NCBI GenBank assembly: GCA_000585055.1
Contig: JEMX01000028.1
Coordinates: forward strand, 126,015 to 190,014
Length of the DNA stretch: 64,000 nt
Reading direction: 5' to 3'
Origin: Candidatus Accumulibacter appositus
GTDB taxonomy: Bacteria; Pseudomonadota; Gammaproteobacteria; Burkholderiales; Rhodocyclaceae
This document shows positions 17,386-26,084 of this stretch, piece after piece. The position numbers and the translations under genes are program-made. The notes under the pieces were generated by a model. It worked only from the letters and a program-made list of their open reading frames with translations. It was not told where the DNA came from and searched no databases. Within the stretch, counting starts at the first letter, position 1; each line of letters opens with the position of its first letter.

Positions 17386-17784
17386 TCACGCGATTGTCAA
17401 CAGGGGCTGTCCGCCCTCGACGGGATCGCCGGCGGCGACCAGAACTCGGGTAACCTGGCCGGCGCGGGTAGCGATCACCGGCGTTTTCATCTTCATCGCC
17501 TCCATGACGATCAGGCGGTCGCCAACGGCCACGGCCTGACCGACCTTGACGTTAACTTCGACGACGGTGCCACCCATTCCGGCAACGACATCACCGTCGC
17601 CGGCAGGAGCGCCTGCGGCTGCGGCGGGCGCGGCGGCAGCCGCAGAAGGTGCGCTACCCCCGGCCTGCGGCGCGGCGGCCGCTACCGCAGGGGCTGCCGA
17701 TGGTGCCGGTTGGCCGGCAGTGAGTTCCAGTACGCTGACGTCGTATTCGCGTCCGTTGACCGTGACCTTGAATTGTCTGGGCAT
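17386..17784 (-). CDS. mmdC: Biotin carboxyl carrier subunit of the decarboxylase
   Basis: 132 residues: a short N-terminal beta segment (MPRQFKVTVNGREYDVSVLE), an Ala/Pro/Gly-rich flexible linker at about 24-66, and a biotinyl domain with VMEAMKMKT in which K98 is the expected biotinylation site. The arm shuttles the carboxyl group from the carboxyltransferase to the membrane beta subunit. It is preceded by the gamma/delta-type subunit after 12 bp. Confidence 0.93.
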   Translation of the reverse strand: MPRQFKVTVNGREYDVSVLELTAGQPAPSAAPAVAAAAPQAGGSAPSAAAAAPAAAAGAPAGDGDVVAGMGGTVVEVNVKVGQAVAVGDRLIVMEAMKMKTPVIATRAGQVTRVLVAAGDPVEGGQPLLTIA

Positions 17785-17796
17785 TTTGTGCTCCTG

Positions 17797-18132
17797 TTAG
17801 CGGTTGCTTCGGCCGGGAGCATGCCCCGGCGTATGAGATGAATGTTGGGCGGCGCGACCGCCGACTGCCCAGCCGTGACTGGGTTGCGAAATGCGCAGTA
17901 TGCGGTGCGGGCCGATGGCCGCGAAGATCGCCGCCGACAAGGCGGCGACATCCTCTTCCGGAACGCCGAGGAGCACTGGGCAAACGCTTCCGGTCGGAAC
18001 TTCGACCGCTGGGCGTTTTTCCATCCTGGCGGTCACGAGTACCAGCACCTTGATCAACACGGCCACGACCAACGACACCACAATGGCGATGCCGTAGACC
18101 TGTAGCGATTTGATGATGGCGGCTGTGATCAT
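17797..18132 (-). CDS. mmdD: OadG/MmdD-type small membrane subunit
   Basis: 111 residues with one N-terminal transmembrane helix (VYGIAIVVSLVVAVLIKVLVLV), the layout of OadG/MmdD subunits that hold the decarboxylase complex together. The remainder includes PVLLGVPEEDVAALSAAIFAAIGPHRILRI and a His/Arg/Gly-rich end. Identification depends on position between the carboxyltransferase and biotin carrier genes as much as on sequence. Confidence 0.75.
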   Translation of the reverse strand: MITAAIIKSLQVYGIAIVVSLVVAVLIKVLVLVTARMEKRPAVEVPTGSVCPVLLGVPEEDVAALSAAIFAAIGPHRILRISQPSHGWAVGGRAAQHSSHTPGHAPGRSNR

Positions 18133-18156
18133 GGGGTCTTTTCCTTCCGTCGCCGG

Positions 18157-19710
18157 TTACATGGGGATGTTGCCGTGTTTCTTGGTCGGCCTGAGTTCAC
18201 GCTTGTCGAGTACCTTGCGCAGGGCCAGGGCAACCATCCAGCGCGTATCCTGGGGCTCGATGACGTCGGTGATATAGAAGTTGCTGGCCGACACGTACGG
18301 TGAGGCAAACTTCTCACGGTACTCCTGCGCCATTTCGGCGGCTTTCGCCGATTGATCCTCGGCCGCCGAGATTTCCTTGCGATAGAGAATCTTGACCGCC
18401 GCTTCCGCGCCCATGACCGCGATCTCGGCCGTTGGCCAGGCGAAGACCATGTCCGCGCCCATTTCCTGGCTGCACATGGCGAGATACGAGCCACCGTAGG
18501 CCTTGCGCAGGATGACCGTAATTTTCGGCGTGGTGCACGAGCCGTAGGCAAAAAGCATTTTCGCGCCGTGGCGAATGATGCCGCCGCGCTCCTGTTCGAC
18601 GCCGGGCAGGAAGCCGGGAACGTCGACCAGCGTGACGACCGGCACGTTGAACACGTTGCAGGTGCGAACGAAGCGCGCCACCTTGTCGGCGGCATTGAGG
18701 TCGAGGGCGCCGGCCATGACCATTGGCTGGTTGGCGATCAGCCCGACGACCACGCCGCTGATGCGCGCAAAGCCGACGATGATGTTGCGGGCGAAGCCGG
18801 CGTGGACTTCGAGCAGCTCGCCGTTGTCGACCAGTCGACGAATGACGGCGTACATGTCGAGTGGCTCCGACGGGCTGTCCGGGATGCAGTCGTTGATGCC
18901 CGGGTCTTCCATCTCCTCGATCGGCACCGTCAGGTCGTGCGGTGGGTCCTCGGTGTTGTTCGACGGCAGGTACGAGAGCAACTGCTTGACCACGCCGATG
19001 GCGTGCTGGTCGTCTTCGGCAATGAAGTGAGCGTTGCCACTGATCGTGGCGTGCATTTCGGCGCCGCCGACCTCGGCCATCGTCGTCGCGCGTCCGGTCA
19101 CCGCTTTGATCACCTGCGGACCGGTCAGGAACATGTGCGCGTTCTCGCGCGTCATGATCACGAAGTCCATCAGCGCCGGCGAGTACGCCGCACCGCCGGC
19201 GCAGGGGCCACAGATCACCGCGATCTGCGGCACGACGCCGGAAAGCAGGACGTTGGAGTAGAAGACGTCACCGTAGCCGGAAAGCGCGTCGACGCCTTCC
19301 TGAATACGTGCGCCGCCCGAATCCTTGAAGGCCACGACCGGCACGCCATTTCTCAGCGCGTGGCGCATGGTGCGGTTGATTTTTCTCGCCTGCATCTTGC
19401 CAAGCGTCCCGGCGACGACGCTGAAATCCTGGCTGAAAGCGGCGACCTGCATCGCGCCGACGTAGCCGGTACCGCAGACGACGCCGTCGGCGGGCAGCGT
19501 CTTCGTCGCCATGCCGAAGTTGGTTGCACTGTGCGAGGCATGCAGACCGAGTTCCTGGAACGTCCCCTCGACAAAGAGGGTGCCGAGGCGTTCGCGAGCC
19601 GACAGCAAACCCTTGGCGTGCAGCTCTTCCAACTTCTCGGGGCTGACATTCTCAGTCAGCTGTGTGCGCTTGGTGCGCAGCTTATCGATTAATTCCGGTC
19701 GTATCGTCAT
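18157..19710 (-). CDS. mmdA: Methylmalonyl-CoA decarboxylase carboxyltransferase subunit (MmdA/PccB family)
   Basis: 517 residues, full family length. Acyl-CoA carboxyltransferase motifs: KDSGGARIQEGVDALSGYGDVFY (N-terminal oxyanion loop), CAGGAAYSPALMDFVIM, and the C-terminal VDVPGFLPGVEQERGGIIRHGAKMLFAY and KAYGGSYLAMCSQEMGAD. The same family includes propionyl-CoA carboxylase beta, but the companions here (OadG-like, biotin carrier, OadB-like; no biotin carboxylase) point to a Na+-pumping decarboxylase. In a PHA/glycogen-cycling cell this would turn succinate-derived methylmalonyl-CoA into propionyl-CoA. A related substrate such as malonyl- or glutaconyl-CoA cannot be excluded. Confidence 0.88.
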   Translation of the reverse strand: MTIRPELIDKLRTKRTQLTENVSPEKLEELHAKGLLSARERLGTLFVEGTFQELGLHASHSATNFGMATKTLPADGVVCGTGYVGAMQVAAFSQDFSVVAGTLGKMQARKINRTMRHALRNGVPVVAFKDSGGARIQEGVDALSGYGDVFYSNVLLSGVVPQIAVICGPCAGGAAYSPALMDFVIMTRENAHMFLTGPQVIKAVTGRATTMAEVGGAEMHATISGNAHFIAEDDQHAIGVVKQLLSYLPSNNTEDPPHDLTVPIEEMEDPGINDCIPDSPSEPLDMYAVIRRLVDNGELLEVHAGFARNIIVGFARISGVVVGLIANQPMVMAGALDLNAADKVARFVRTCNVFNVPVVTLVDVPGFLPGVEQERGGIIRHGAKMLFAYGSCTTPKITVILRKAYGGSYLAMCSQEMGADMVFAWPTAEIAVMGAEAAVKILYRKEISAAEDQSAKAAEMAQEYREKFASPYVSASNFYITDVIEPQDTRWMVALALRKVLDKRELRPTKKHGNIPM

Positions 19711-20118
19711 CTGGAATCCTAACGGGTGGCTAAGTTTGAACTAACTCGCAGCAGCGGGGCTGGCGACTTTCCGGCAGCGTAGTATCCACACTTTCGTGAG
19801 CGCTGGCTAGTGTTTTGAAAATCATTCGCAAGCAGATCGGCCGCGGAAAATTTGCCTGCGCGGAGGCGGAGGATCGTCGGTTTGGGAGCGTGTGAGGTGA
19901 CTGGCAGGGAGCGTCGATCGGCGTCATCTTCCGGCGCCATGGCGGATCGTCGGCGGAGAACGACGCCGCGATGATCGCTCGCGGTGCGGCGCAAGCGGGG
20001 GCGCAGTGGGCGTACAATGCGCCGTGGCTGGCTTCGCGTTACAGAGCGGGTGCGCAACCGGGCCGACGAGCAAGGGAATGGCGCGGCGCAGAAACAGGGA
20101 ATGGCGCGGCGCAGAAAC
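19711..20118. other. Intergenic region between mmdA and the tRNA-Leu terminator
   Basis: About 400 bp with no supported gene; several short frames on both strands lack any recognisable domain. It must contain the mmd operon promoter, but I see no strong -35/-10 pair. A 23-bp tandem duplication is at its right end. Confidence 0.5.
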
Positions 20119-20119
20119 A
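20074..20119. repeat. 23-bp perfect tandem duplication
   Basis: The unit beginning GGGAATGGCGCGGCGCAG occurs at 20074-20096 and again at 20097-20119 without change. The second copy ends at the A-run of the tRNA-Leu terminator. Confidence 0.9.
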
Positions 20120-20144
20120 AAAAAAGCCCTGACTAATCAGAGCT
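20119..20144 (-). terminator. Terminator downstream of tRNA-Leu
   Basis: On the minus strand an 8-bp stem (20125-20132 with 20137-20144; one G-T pair, 4-base loop) is followed by seven U residues, 15 bases past the tRNA 3' end. Confidence 0.8.
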
Positions 20145-20159
20145 TTCGTTGTTTTCGTC

Positions 20160-20246
20160 TGGTGCCCAAGAGAGGAATCGAACCTCCACGGTGTTGCCAC
20201 CACTAGGACCTGAACCTAGCGCGTCTACCAATTTCGCCACCTGGGC
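20160..20246 (-). tRNA. tRNA-Leu(CAG)
   Basis: The minus strand reads GCCCAGGTGGCGAAATTGG... to ...TTGGGCACCA, 87 nt including an encoded CCA. The acceptor arms GCCCAGG/CTTGGGC pair with one G-T. The anticodon stem CTAGG/CCTAG encloses the loop TTCAGGT, giving anticodon CAG. The long variable arm and the GGTTCGATTCC T-arm are those of a class II leucine tRNA. Confidence 0.95.
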
Positions 20247-20263
20247 ATTTCCAGAGAGGCCGA

Positions 20264-20291
20264 ATTCTATAGGAACAAGAGCAAATGTCAA
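20264..20291 (-). promoter_or_regulatory. Sigma-70 promoter of tRNA-Leu, overlapping the rnr start
   Basis: On the minus strand: -35 TTGACA (20286-20291, perfect), 16-bp spacer, -10 TAGAAT (20264-20269, five of six). It predicts transcription starting about 10 bases upstream of the mature tRNA. The -35 covers the ATG of rnr on the opposite strand. Confidence 0.75.
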
Positions 20292-22453
20292 TAAGCAAAT
20301 TGTCGGCGATTCGACGCGCCGATCCCTATCTTGAGCGCGAGCTGAAGACCTACGAACAGCCCTTGCCGTCGCGCGAGTACATCCTGCAGATTCTCGAGGA
20401 GCAGGGCAAGCCGGTGAGCTTCGACGGGCTGTGCGTCTTGCTCGACATTCGCAAGCACGAGCTGGAGCTCCTGCAGCGCCGCTTGCGGGCGATGGAGCGT
20501 GAAGCGCAGCTGCTGCGTAACCGTAAGGGCGCGTTCATTCTGCCCGAACGCGCCAGCCTGATTGCCGGGCGTATCGAGGGACACCCGGATGGCTACGGCT
20601 TTCTCGTTCCCGACGATGCCGGCGAGGACCTGTATCTCGAAGCCAGGCAGATGTCCAAGGTGCTGCATGGCGACCGTGCTCTGGTGCGTGTCGTTGGTGT
20701 CGACCGCAGGGGGCGTCGCGAAGGCGTGATTGTCGAAGTTCTCGAACGGGCGAACAGCAGAGTCGTTGGCCGGGTGTTGGTCGAGCACGGGATTACGCTG
20801 GTCGTTCCCGAGAATCGGCGCATCAACCAGGATATTCTGGTGACGCCGGACAGCCGCAGCGGCGTGCGCACGGGCGAGGTGGTTAGCGTCGAGATTATCG
20901 AGCAACCGGATCGTCATTCGAAGCCGATCGGACGCATCGTCGAAGTGCTCGGCAACTACGCCGATCCGGGCATGGAGATAGAAATTGCCTTGCGCAAGCA
21001 CGAGTTGCCCTTCGAGTTCTCCAGCGGCGCCCTCGCCGAGGCGGCGGCCCTGCCGGACATGCTGCGACCCGCCGATGCTCAAGGGAGAAAGGACCTGCGC
21101 GCGCTGCCTCTGGTGACCATCGATGGCGAGACGGCAAGAGACTTCGACGATGCGGTTTTCGCCGAACACAAGGGCGCGGGCTGGCGCCTGGTGGTGGCTA
21201 TTGCCGACGTCAGCCACTATGTCCGGCCCGGAACCGCGCTCGATCGTGAGGCCAGCGAGCGCGGCAATTCGGTCTATTTCCCACGCCGGGTGATTCCGAT
21301 GCTCCCGGAAAAACTCTCGAATGGCCTGTGTTCGCTGAACCCCGATGTCGATCGTCTGGCGATGGTCTGCGATATGGAGATCGACGACAGCGGCGTGATC
21401 AGCCATTACGAATTCTATGAAGCGGTCTTTCGCTCGCACGCACGTTTGACCTATGACCAGGTCTGGAGCTGGTTGGCCGGGACGACGCAGCCCGAGGGGG
21501 ATGTTCATCGCCGCCTGCAGCCGCAGCTACAGGCGCTCTACGCCTTGTTCAAAGTCTTGAACGAAGCGCGCGGCAAGCGCGGTGCCATCGATTTCGAAAC
21601 CATCGAGACGATGATGATGTTCAACGAGCAGGGCAAGATCGACCGCATCGTGCCGGTGCACCGCAACGATGCGCACCGTGTGATCGAGGAGTGCATGCTG
21701 GCAGCCAACGTCTGCGCCTCGGGATTTCTGCAGGCCAAGCAGCAGTCGTGTCTGTACCGCATCCACGAAGGGCCGACGCCGGAGAAGCTCGCGGCCCTGC
21801 GCAATTTCCTCAAGGAGTTCGCCATCGGTCTGGGGGGCGGCGACGATCCGACGGCCAGCGACTATGCCGAGTTGCTGGCCAGCATCCAGGGGCGTCCGGA
21901 CGCGCAGTTGCTGCAGACGGTGATGCTGCGTTCTCTACGTCAAGCCCAGTACAGCCCTGATAATGTCGGCCATTTCGGTCTTTCCTACGAGCATTACACG
22001 CATTTCACTTCACCCATCCGGCGCTATCCGGACCTCCTGGTGCATCGCTCGATCAAGGCAGTGCTTGCCGGCAGCAGCTATGCGCCGGGCAAGTGGGCCG
22101 AGATCGGCATGCACTGCTCGCAGACCGAGCGCCGCGCAGACGAGGCGACGCGCGACGTCAGCAACTGGCTGAAGTGTTACTACATGCGTGACCGAATCGG
22201 TGAAACCTTTGCCGGAACGATTGCGGCGGTGGTGCCTTTCGGCGTTTTTGTCGCTCTCGACGAAGTCTATGTCGAGGGCCTGGTGCACGTTTCCGAGCTC
22301 GGCGAAGATTACTTTCAGTACGACAGCACCCGGCATCTGATGCTTGGCGAGCGCACTGCGAAACGCTATCGCCTCGGTGACCGCCTGCAGGTGAAGCTGG
22401 TCAAGGCTGATCTCGAGACCGGGCGGATCGACTTCGTGCTGGCTGATGGCTAG
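20285..22453 (+). CDS. rnr: Ribonuclease R
   Basis: 722 residues. RNase II/R architecture: N-terminal helix-turn-helix (about 25-90), cold-shock domains (GRIEGHPDGYGFLVPDD), the RNB catalytic domain with IDGETARDFDDAVFAE (metal-binding aspartates), ADVSHYVRPGTALDREA and FTSPIRRYPDLLVHR, and a C-terminal S1 domain (GETFAGTIAAVVPFGVFVALDEVYVEGLVHVSELG). It stops right after S1, so it lacks the Lys-rich tail of E. coli RNase R. It degrades structured RNA 3' to 5'. The start at 20285 has only a weak Shine-Dalgarno. Confidence 0.95.
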   Translation: MSISKLSAIRRADPYLERELKTYEQPLPSREYILQILEEQGKPVSFDGLCVLLDIRKHELELLQRRLRAMEREAQLLRNRKGAFILPERASLIAGRIEGHPDGYGFLVPDDAGEDLYLEARQMSKVLHGDRALVRVVGVDRRGRREGVIVEVLERANSRVVGRVLVEHGITLVVPENRRINQDILVTPDSRSGVRTGEVVSVEIIEQPDRHSKPIGRIVEVLGNYADPGMEIEIALRKHELPFEFSSGALAEAAALPDMLRPADAQGRKDLRALPLVTIDGETARDFDDAVFAEHKGAGWRLVVAIADVSHYVRPGTALDREASERGNSVYFPRRVIPMLPEKLSNGLCSLNPDVDRLAMVCDMEIDDSGVISHYEFYEAVFRSHARLTYDQVWSWLAGTTQPEGDVHRRLQPQLQALYALFKVLNEARGKRGAIDFETIETMMMFNEQGKIDRIVPVHRNDAHRVIEECMLAANVCASGFLQAKQQSCLYRIHEGPTPEKLAALRNFLKEFAIGLGGGDDPTASDYAELLASIQGRPDAQLLQTVMLRSLRQAQYSPDNVGHFGLSYEHYTHFTSPIRRYPDLLVHRSIKAVLAGSSYAPGKWAEIGMHCSQTERRADEATRDVSNWLKCYYMRDRIGETFAGTIAAVVPFGVFVALDEVYVEGLVHVSELGEDYFQYDSTRHLMLGERTAKRYRLGDRLQVKLVKADLETGRIDFVLADG

Positions 22454-22664
22454 GATTTGGCACTGACCGGGGTTGCCGCTGCACGAACGCAGCGTGCCAT
22501 GTTTGTTGTCCCTGGCCGGATGTGGCTGTCCAGCACCCGATGAATCGGGCTCCTACGGGGACGGCCACCGCCATGGCGGTCGGCGGCGTGGAGCTGTCGA
22601 CGCCTATGCTCCGCTTCACGGTATCCATTTTCGCGACGCGTCCCTTCTTCGAAAGGAAGACTGC

Positions 22665-24548
22665 ATGAGTTCCCAGTTCGGTCTGCTTAAGACGCGTCGC
22701 TTCGCGCCTTTTTTCGGCACCCAGTTCCTCGGTGCCTTCAACGACAACCTGTACAAGAACGCGCTGGTCGTGCTGCTCACCTTCCAGGCCACTAGCTGGA
22801 CGACGCTGACTCCCGAGGTGCTGACCAACCTGGCCGCCGGCATCTTCATCCTGCCCTTCTTCCTCTTCTCGGCGACTGCCGGCCAGTTGGCTGACAAGTA
22901 CGACAAGGCGCGCCTGGCGCGGCTGACCAAGCTGCTCGAAATCGTCATCATGGGGGTTGCCCTGCTCGGTTTCATGATGCACAGCCTCGAAGTGCTGCTT
23001 CTGGCGCTGTTCCTGCTGGGGCTGCAGTCGGCCTTGTTCGGGCCGGTCAAGTACGCCATCCTGCCGCAGCACCTGCATGAGAATGAACTGGTCGGTGGCA
23101 ACGCGCTGGTTGAGTCAGGGACTTTCGTTGCCATTCTGGTCGGTACCCTGGCCGGTGGCCTGCTGGCCGGTGCGGCGGGTCAGCCGACCTGGGTTGCATT
23201 CGCCGGGCTACTGGTCGCGGTCGTCGGCTATCTCTGCAGCCGTGGTATCCCGGCGGCGGCGGCGCCAGCCCCGGACCTGGTCGTCGGCCTCAATCCGTTT
23301 TCCGAAACCTGGCGCAACATCGGCTTCGCGCGCGAAAACCGCACCGTCTACCTGGCGATTCTCGGCATCTCCTGGTTCTGGCTGTACGGTGCGCTGTTTC
23401 TGGCGCAGTTCCCGGTCTATTCGAAAAGCGTGCTCGGCGGTGACGAAACGACGGTGACCTTGCTGCTCTCGGTGTTCACCGTCGGTATCGGCCTGGGCTC
23501 GCTGCTCTGCGATCGGCTCTCGGCCGGGCACGTTGAGATCGGCCTGGTGCCCTTCGGTTCCATTGGTCTGACCGTTTTCGGTATTGACCTGGCTTTCGCG
23601 TCGCCCGAGGTGCTGCCGGCGGGTGCGCCGCTGTCATTCACCGCCATCCTTGCGATGCATGAAACCTGGCGGGTGCTTTTCGACCTTTTTGCACTCGGCG
23701 TCTTCGGCGGTTTTTTCATCGTGCCGCTGTATGCGCTGATTCAATTGCGCAGCGTGCCGGAGCAGCGGGCGCGGATCATCGCCGCCAACAATATCCTGAA
23801 CGCGCTGTTCATGGTCTGCGGCGCGCTGGCCGCGGCCGGGCTGCTCGGTAACGGCGTTTCGATTCCCGCGCTGTTTGCCATCGCCGCGCTGTGCAATGCG
23901 GCGGTAGCGATCTACATCTATAGTCTGGTGCCCGAGTTCATGCTGCGCTTCGTCGCCTGGCTGTTGATCCACTCGGTGTACCGCCTGCGGCAGAAAGGCT
24001 TGGAGAACATCCCACAGGAAGGGCCGGCGGTGCTGGTCTGCAACCACGTCAGCTTTGTTGATCCGATTGTGATCGCCGCCGCCAGTCGGCGGCCGATCCG
24101 CTTCGTGATGGATCACCGCATCTACCGTCTGCCGGTGATCAACTTCGTCTTCCGCCACATGAACACCATCCCGATTGCGCCTGCGCGCGAAGATCCGGTG
24201 ATGATGGAAGCTGCTTTTGAGGAGGTCGCACGGGCGCTCGAGGATGGCGAGCTGGTGGCCATCTTCCCGGAAGGCCGGATCACCGACAATGGCGACCTTT
24301 GCCCCTTCCGACCGGGTGTGCAGCGGATCGTCGGAGAGACCCCGGTGGCGGTGATTCCGATGGCGCTGCAGGGCCTGTGGGGAAGCTTCTTCAGTCGTAA
24401 AGGGGGGCCGGCGATGAGCAAGCCGCGGCGTCTGCTGGGGCTGTTCCGCACCATTGCCTTGTCGGTTGGAGCGGCGGTCGCCGCCGAGGAGGCGACTCCC
24501 GAGAATTTGCGCAGGATTGTCGCCGACCTGCGCGGCGACCGGCAGTGA
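22665..24548 (+). CDS. LplT-like MFS transporter fused to a PlsC/Aas-type acyltransferase
   Basis: 627 residues from ATG 22665 with GAAAGGAAGA ahead; the frame's earlier start has no support. Residues about 1-420 form a 12-helix MFS unit with LplT hallmarks (FFGTQFLGAFNDNLYKNALVVLL and LFGPVKYAILPQHL). Residues about 430-627 form a 1-acylglycerol-phosphate acyltransferase-like domain with NHVSFVD (catalytic His-x4-Asp) and FPEGRITDNG. LplT flips lysophospholipid inward and Aas reacylates it, so the fusion should import and repair lysophospholipids. The acyl-ACP synthetase part of full-length Aas is missing. Confidence 0.88.
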   Translation: MSSQFGLLKTRRFAPFFGTQFLGAFNDNLYKNALVVLLTFQATSWTTLTPEVLTNLAAGIFILPFFLFSATAGQLADKYDKARLARLTKLLEIVIMGVALLGFMMHSLEVLLLALFLLGLQSALFGPVKYAILPQHLHENELVGGNALVESGTFVAILVGTLAGGLLAGAAGQPTWVAFAGLLVAVVGYLCSRGIPAAAAPAPDLVVGLNPFSETWRNIGFARENRTVYLAILGISWFWLYGALFLAQFPVYSKSVLGGDETTVTLLLSVFTVGIGLGSLLCDRLSAGHVEIGLVPFGSIGLTVFGIDLAFASPEVLPAGAPLSFTAILAMHETWRVLFDLFALGVFGGFFIVPLYALIQLRSVPEQRARIIAANNILNALFMVCGALAAAGLLGNGVSIPALFAIAALCNAAVAIYIYSLVPEFMLRFVAWLLIHSVYRLRQKGLENIPQEGPAVLVCNHVSFVDPIVIAAASRRPIRFVMDHRIYRLPVINFVFRHMNTIPIAPAREDPVMMEAAFEEVARALEDGELVAIFPEGRITDNGDLCPFRPGVQRIVGETPVAVIPMALQGLWGSFFSRKGGPAMSKPRRLLGLFRTIALSVGAAVAAEEATPENLRRIVADLRGDRQ

Positions 24549-24663
24549 GACCGAGCGTTTCCCGCTGTGCAAGCCGGAATGCGTACGGCCGGTGGAGGGG
24601 GACGGTCATGGCTTCCACAAATCAGGGGTGTCTGCACGTGTCATGACCGTTAGAATGGGCGCC

Positions 24664-25560
24664 ATGCGATTTTCCGGCCAACTATTGCGCGAGCGACTCG
24701 ATCTTTACGAACGTCTGATGCGCCTCGACAAGCCGATCGGGATTCTGCTGCTGCTCTGGCCGACGCTGTGGGGATTGTGGCTGTCCGCCGAGGGCAGGCC
24801 GGACTGGCGGGTGGTCTGGATTTTCGTCCTCGGTACGGTATTGATGCGTTCGGCCGGTTGCGTGATCAATGATCTGGCCGACCGCCAGTTCGACCCGCAC
24901 GTTGCGCGCACCAGCCAGCGGCCGCTGGCCGCCGGCCAGGTGTCGGTCAGGGAAGCATTGCTGCTTTTTTTCGCCCTCGTCGGCTGTGCCATCCTTGTCG
25001 TCCTGCCGCTGCGTAGCTGGCTGCTTGCCTCGCTCTGCGTCGCGGCGCTGTTTCTCGCCGCCAGCTATCCGTTCACCAAACGCTTCCTGGCCATTCCACA
25101 GGCCTACCTTGGCCTTGCTTTCGGCTTTGGCATTCCGATGGCCTATGCGGCAGAGCTCGGAACGGTGCCCGCAGAAGCCTGGTGGCTGCTGCTGGCCAAC
25201 GTCTTCTGGGCGATCGCCTACGATACCGAGTACGCGATGGTTGATCGTGCCGACGATCTCAAGATCGGCATCCGTACCTCGGCGATCACCTTCGGCCGCT
25301 TCGACGTCGCGGCGGTGATGCTGTGCTACGCGCTGGCCCTGGCCTTGATCGCTGCGGTCGGTTACGGGCTCGGCCTGGGCGCCTTTTTCTACGCCGGCCT
25401 GGTGGTGGCCGCGGCCATTGCCGGCTACCATTACACCCTGATCCGGGCGCGCGAGCCGGCGCCTTGCTTCAAGGCTTTTCTGCATAACAACTGGCTTGGG
25501 GCCAGTATTTTTGCCGGTATGGCCCTCGATTTTTTGGTCGCGAAAGGGATTTCCGGATGA
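24664..25560 (+). CDS. ubiA: 4-hydroxybenzoate polyprenyltransferase
   Basis: 298 residues from ATG 24664 (MRFSGQLLRERLDLYERLMRLDKPIG); in-frame ATGs at 24643 and 24655 are alternatives. Polytopic prenyltransferase with the first Asp-rich motif NDLADRQFD and the second around YDTEYAMVDRADD. It attaches the polyprenyl chain to 4-hydroxybenzoate at the inner membrane in ubiquinone synthesis. The next gene overlaps by ATGA, and ubiD, which acts on the product, is 2.2 kb downstream on the same strand. Confidence 0.93.
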   Translation: MRFSGQLLRERLDLYERLMRLDKPIGILLLLWPTLWGLWLSAEGRPDWRVVWIFVLGTVLMRSAGCVINDLADRQFDPHVARTSQRPLAAGQVSVREALLLFFALVGCAILVVLPLRSWLLASLCVAALFLAASYPFTKRFLAIPQAYLGLAFGFGIPMAYAAELGTVPAEAWWLLLANVFWAIAYDTEYAMVDRADDLKIGIRTSAITFGRFDVAAVMLCYALALALIAAVGYGLGLGAFFYAGLVVAAAIAGYHYTLIRAREPAPCFKAFLHNNWLGASIFAGMALDFLVAKGISG

Positions 25561-25988
25561 AAGCTCCCCTGGTTTGCTCACTGCTGCTGGTGACGACCGT
25601 GCACGCTGCCGATGGTGACGATACGCGGCAGTTGGCGTCCTTGCCACCGGCTGCAGAAGCGACGCTGCGTACGGAGATGCGCGCCAACCTGCTGGCCTTG
25701 AACGAAATCCTTGGCCTGGTCGCGAGTGGAAAAATCAAGGACGCGGCAAAGATCGCCGAGCAGGAGCTTGGCGTCTCGGCGATGGGTAGGCATCGCGGCC
25801 TGCCGTTCGAAGCCCGCCCTGGACCGCACATGCCGCCGGCGATGCACAGCATTGGCATGGACGGGCACCGCGCAGCGAGCGACTTCGCCCGCATCGCCGC
25901 CAGCGGCGATCGCGACAAGACCATCGCCGCGCTGCCCTCGCTGACCAGCGGTTGTGTTGCCTGTCACTACGTTTATCGCCTTCGCTAG
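25557..25988 (+). CDS. Small periplasmic c-type cytochrome-like protein with C-terminal CxxCH
   Basis: 143 residues. It has an N-terminal signal peptide (MKAPLVCSLLLVTTVHAAD) and a helical body, with the only heme motif near the C-terminus (SGCVACHYVYRLR). That layout recalls class II cytochromes c (cytochrome c' fold). A His/Met/Pro-rich stretch (RPGPHMPPAMHSIGMDGH) lies mid-protein. Translationally coupled to ubiA by a 4-base overlap. Function unknown; heme binding is inferred from the motif. Confidence 0.7.
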   Translation: MKAPLVCSLLLVTTVHAADGDDTRQLASLPPAAEATLRTEMRANLLALNEILGLVASGKIKDAAKIAEQELGVSAMGRHRGLPFEARPGPHMPPAMHSIGMDGHRAASDFARIAASGDRDKTIAALPSLTSGCVACHYVYRLR

Positions 25989-26084
25989 TCCGGCAGTTGC
26001 CGCTGTGTTGCCAGCGCCCTTGCCGGACTGCTACCTGCCCTTGTCGACCACCGCCAGCACTAGCGGGCAAGCAGCGAGGGCGCC

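Noticed and set aside
18352-19692. 446-codon open frame on the plus strand opposite mmdA
   Set aside because: His/Arg/Asp-rich, no domain, and fully inside a strongly conserved gene on the other strand; a GC-rich shadow.
22457-22480. TTGGCAC...GTTGCC after rnr as a sigma-54 promoter
   Set aside because: Spacing between the two elements is too long.
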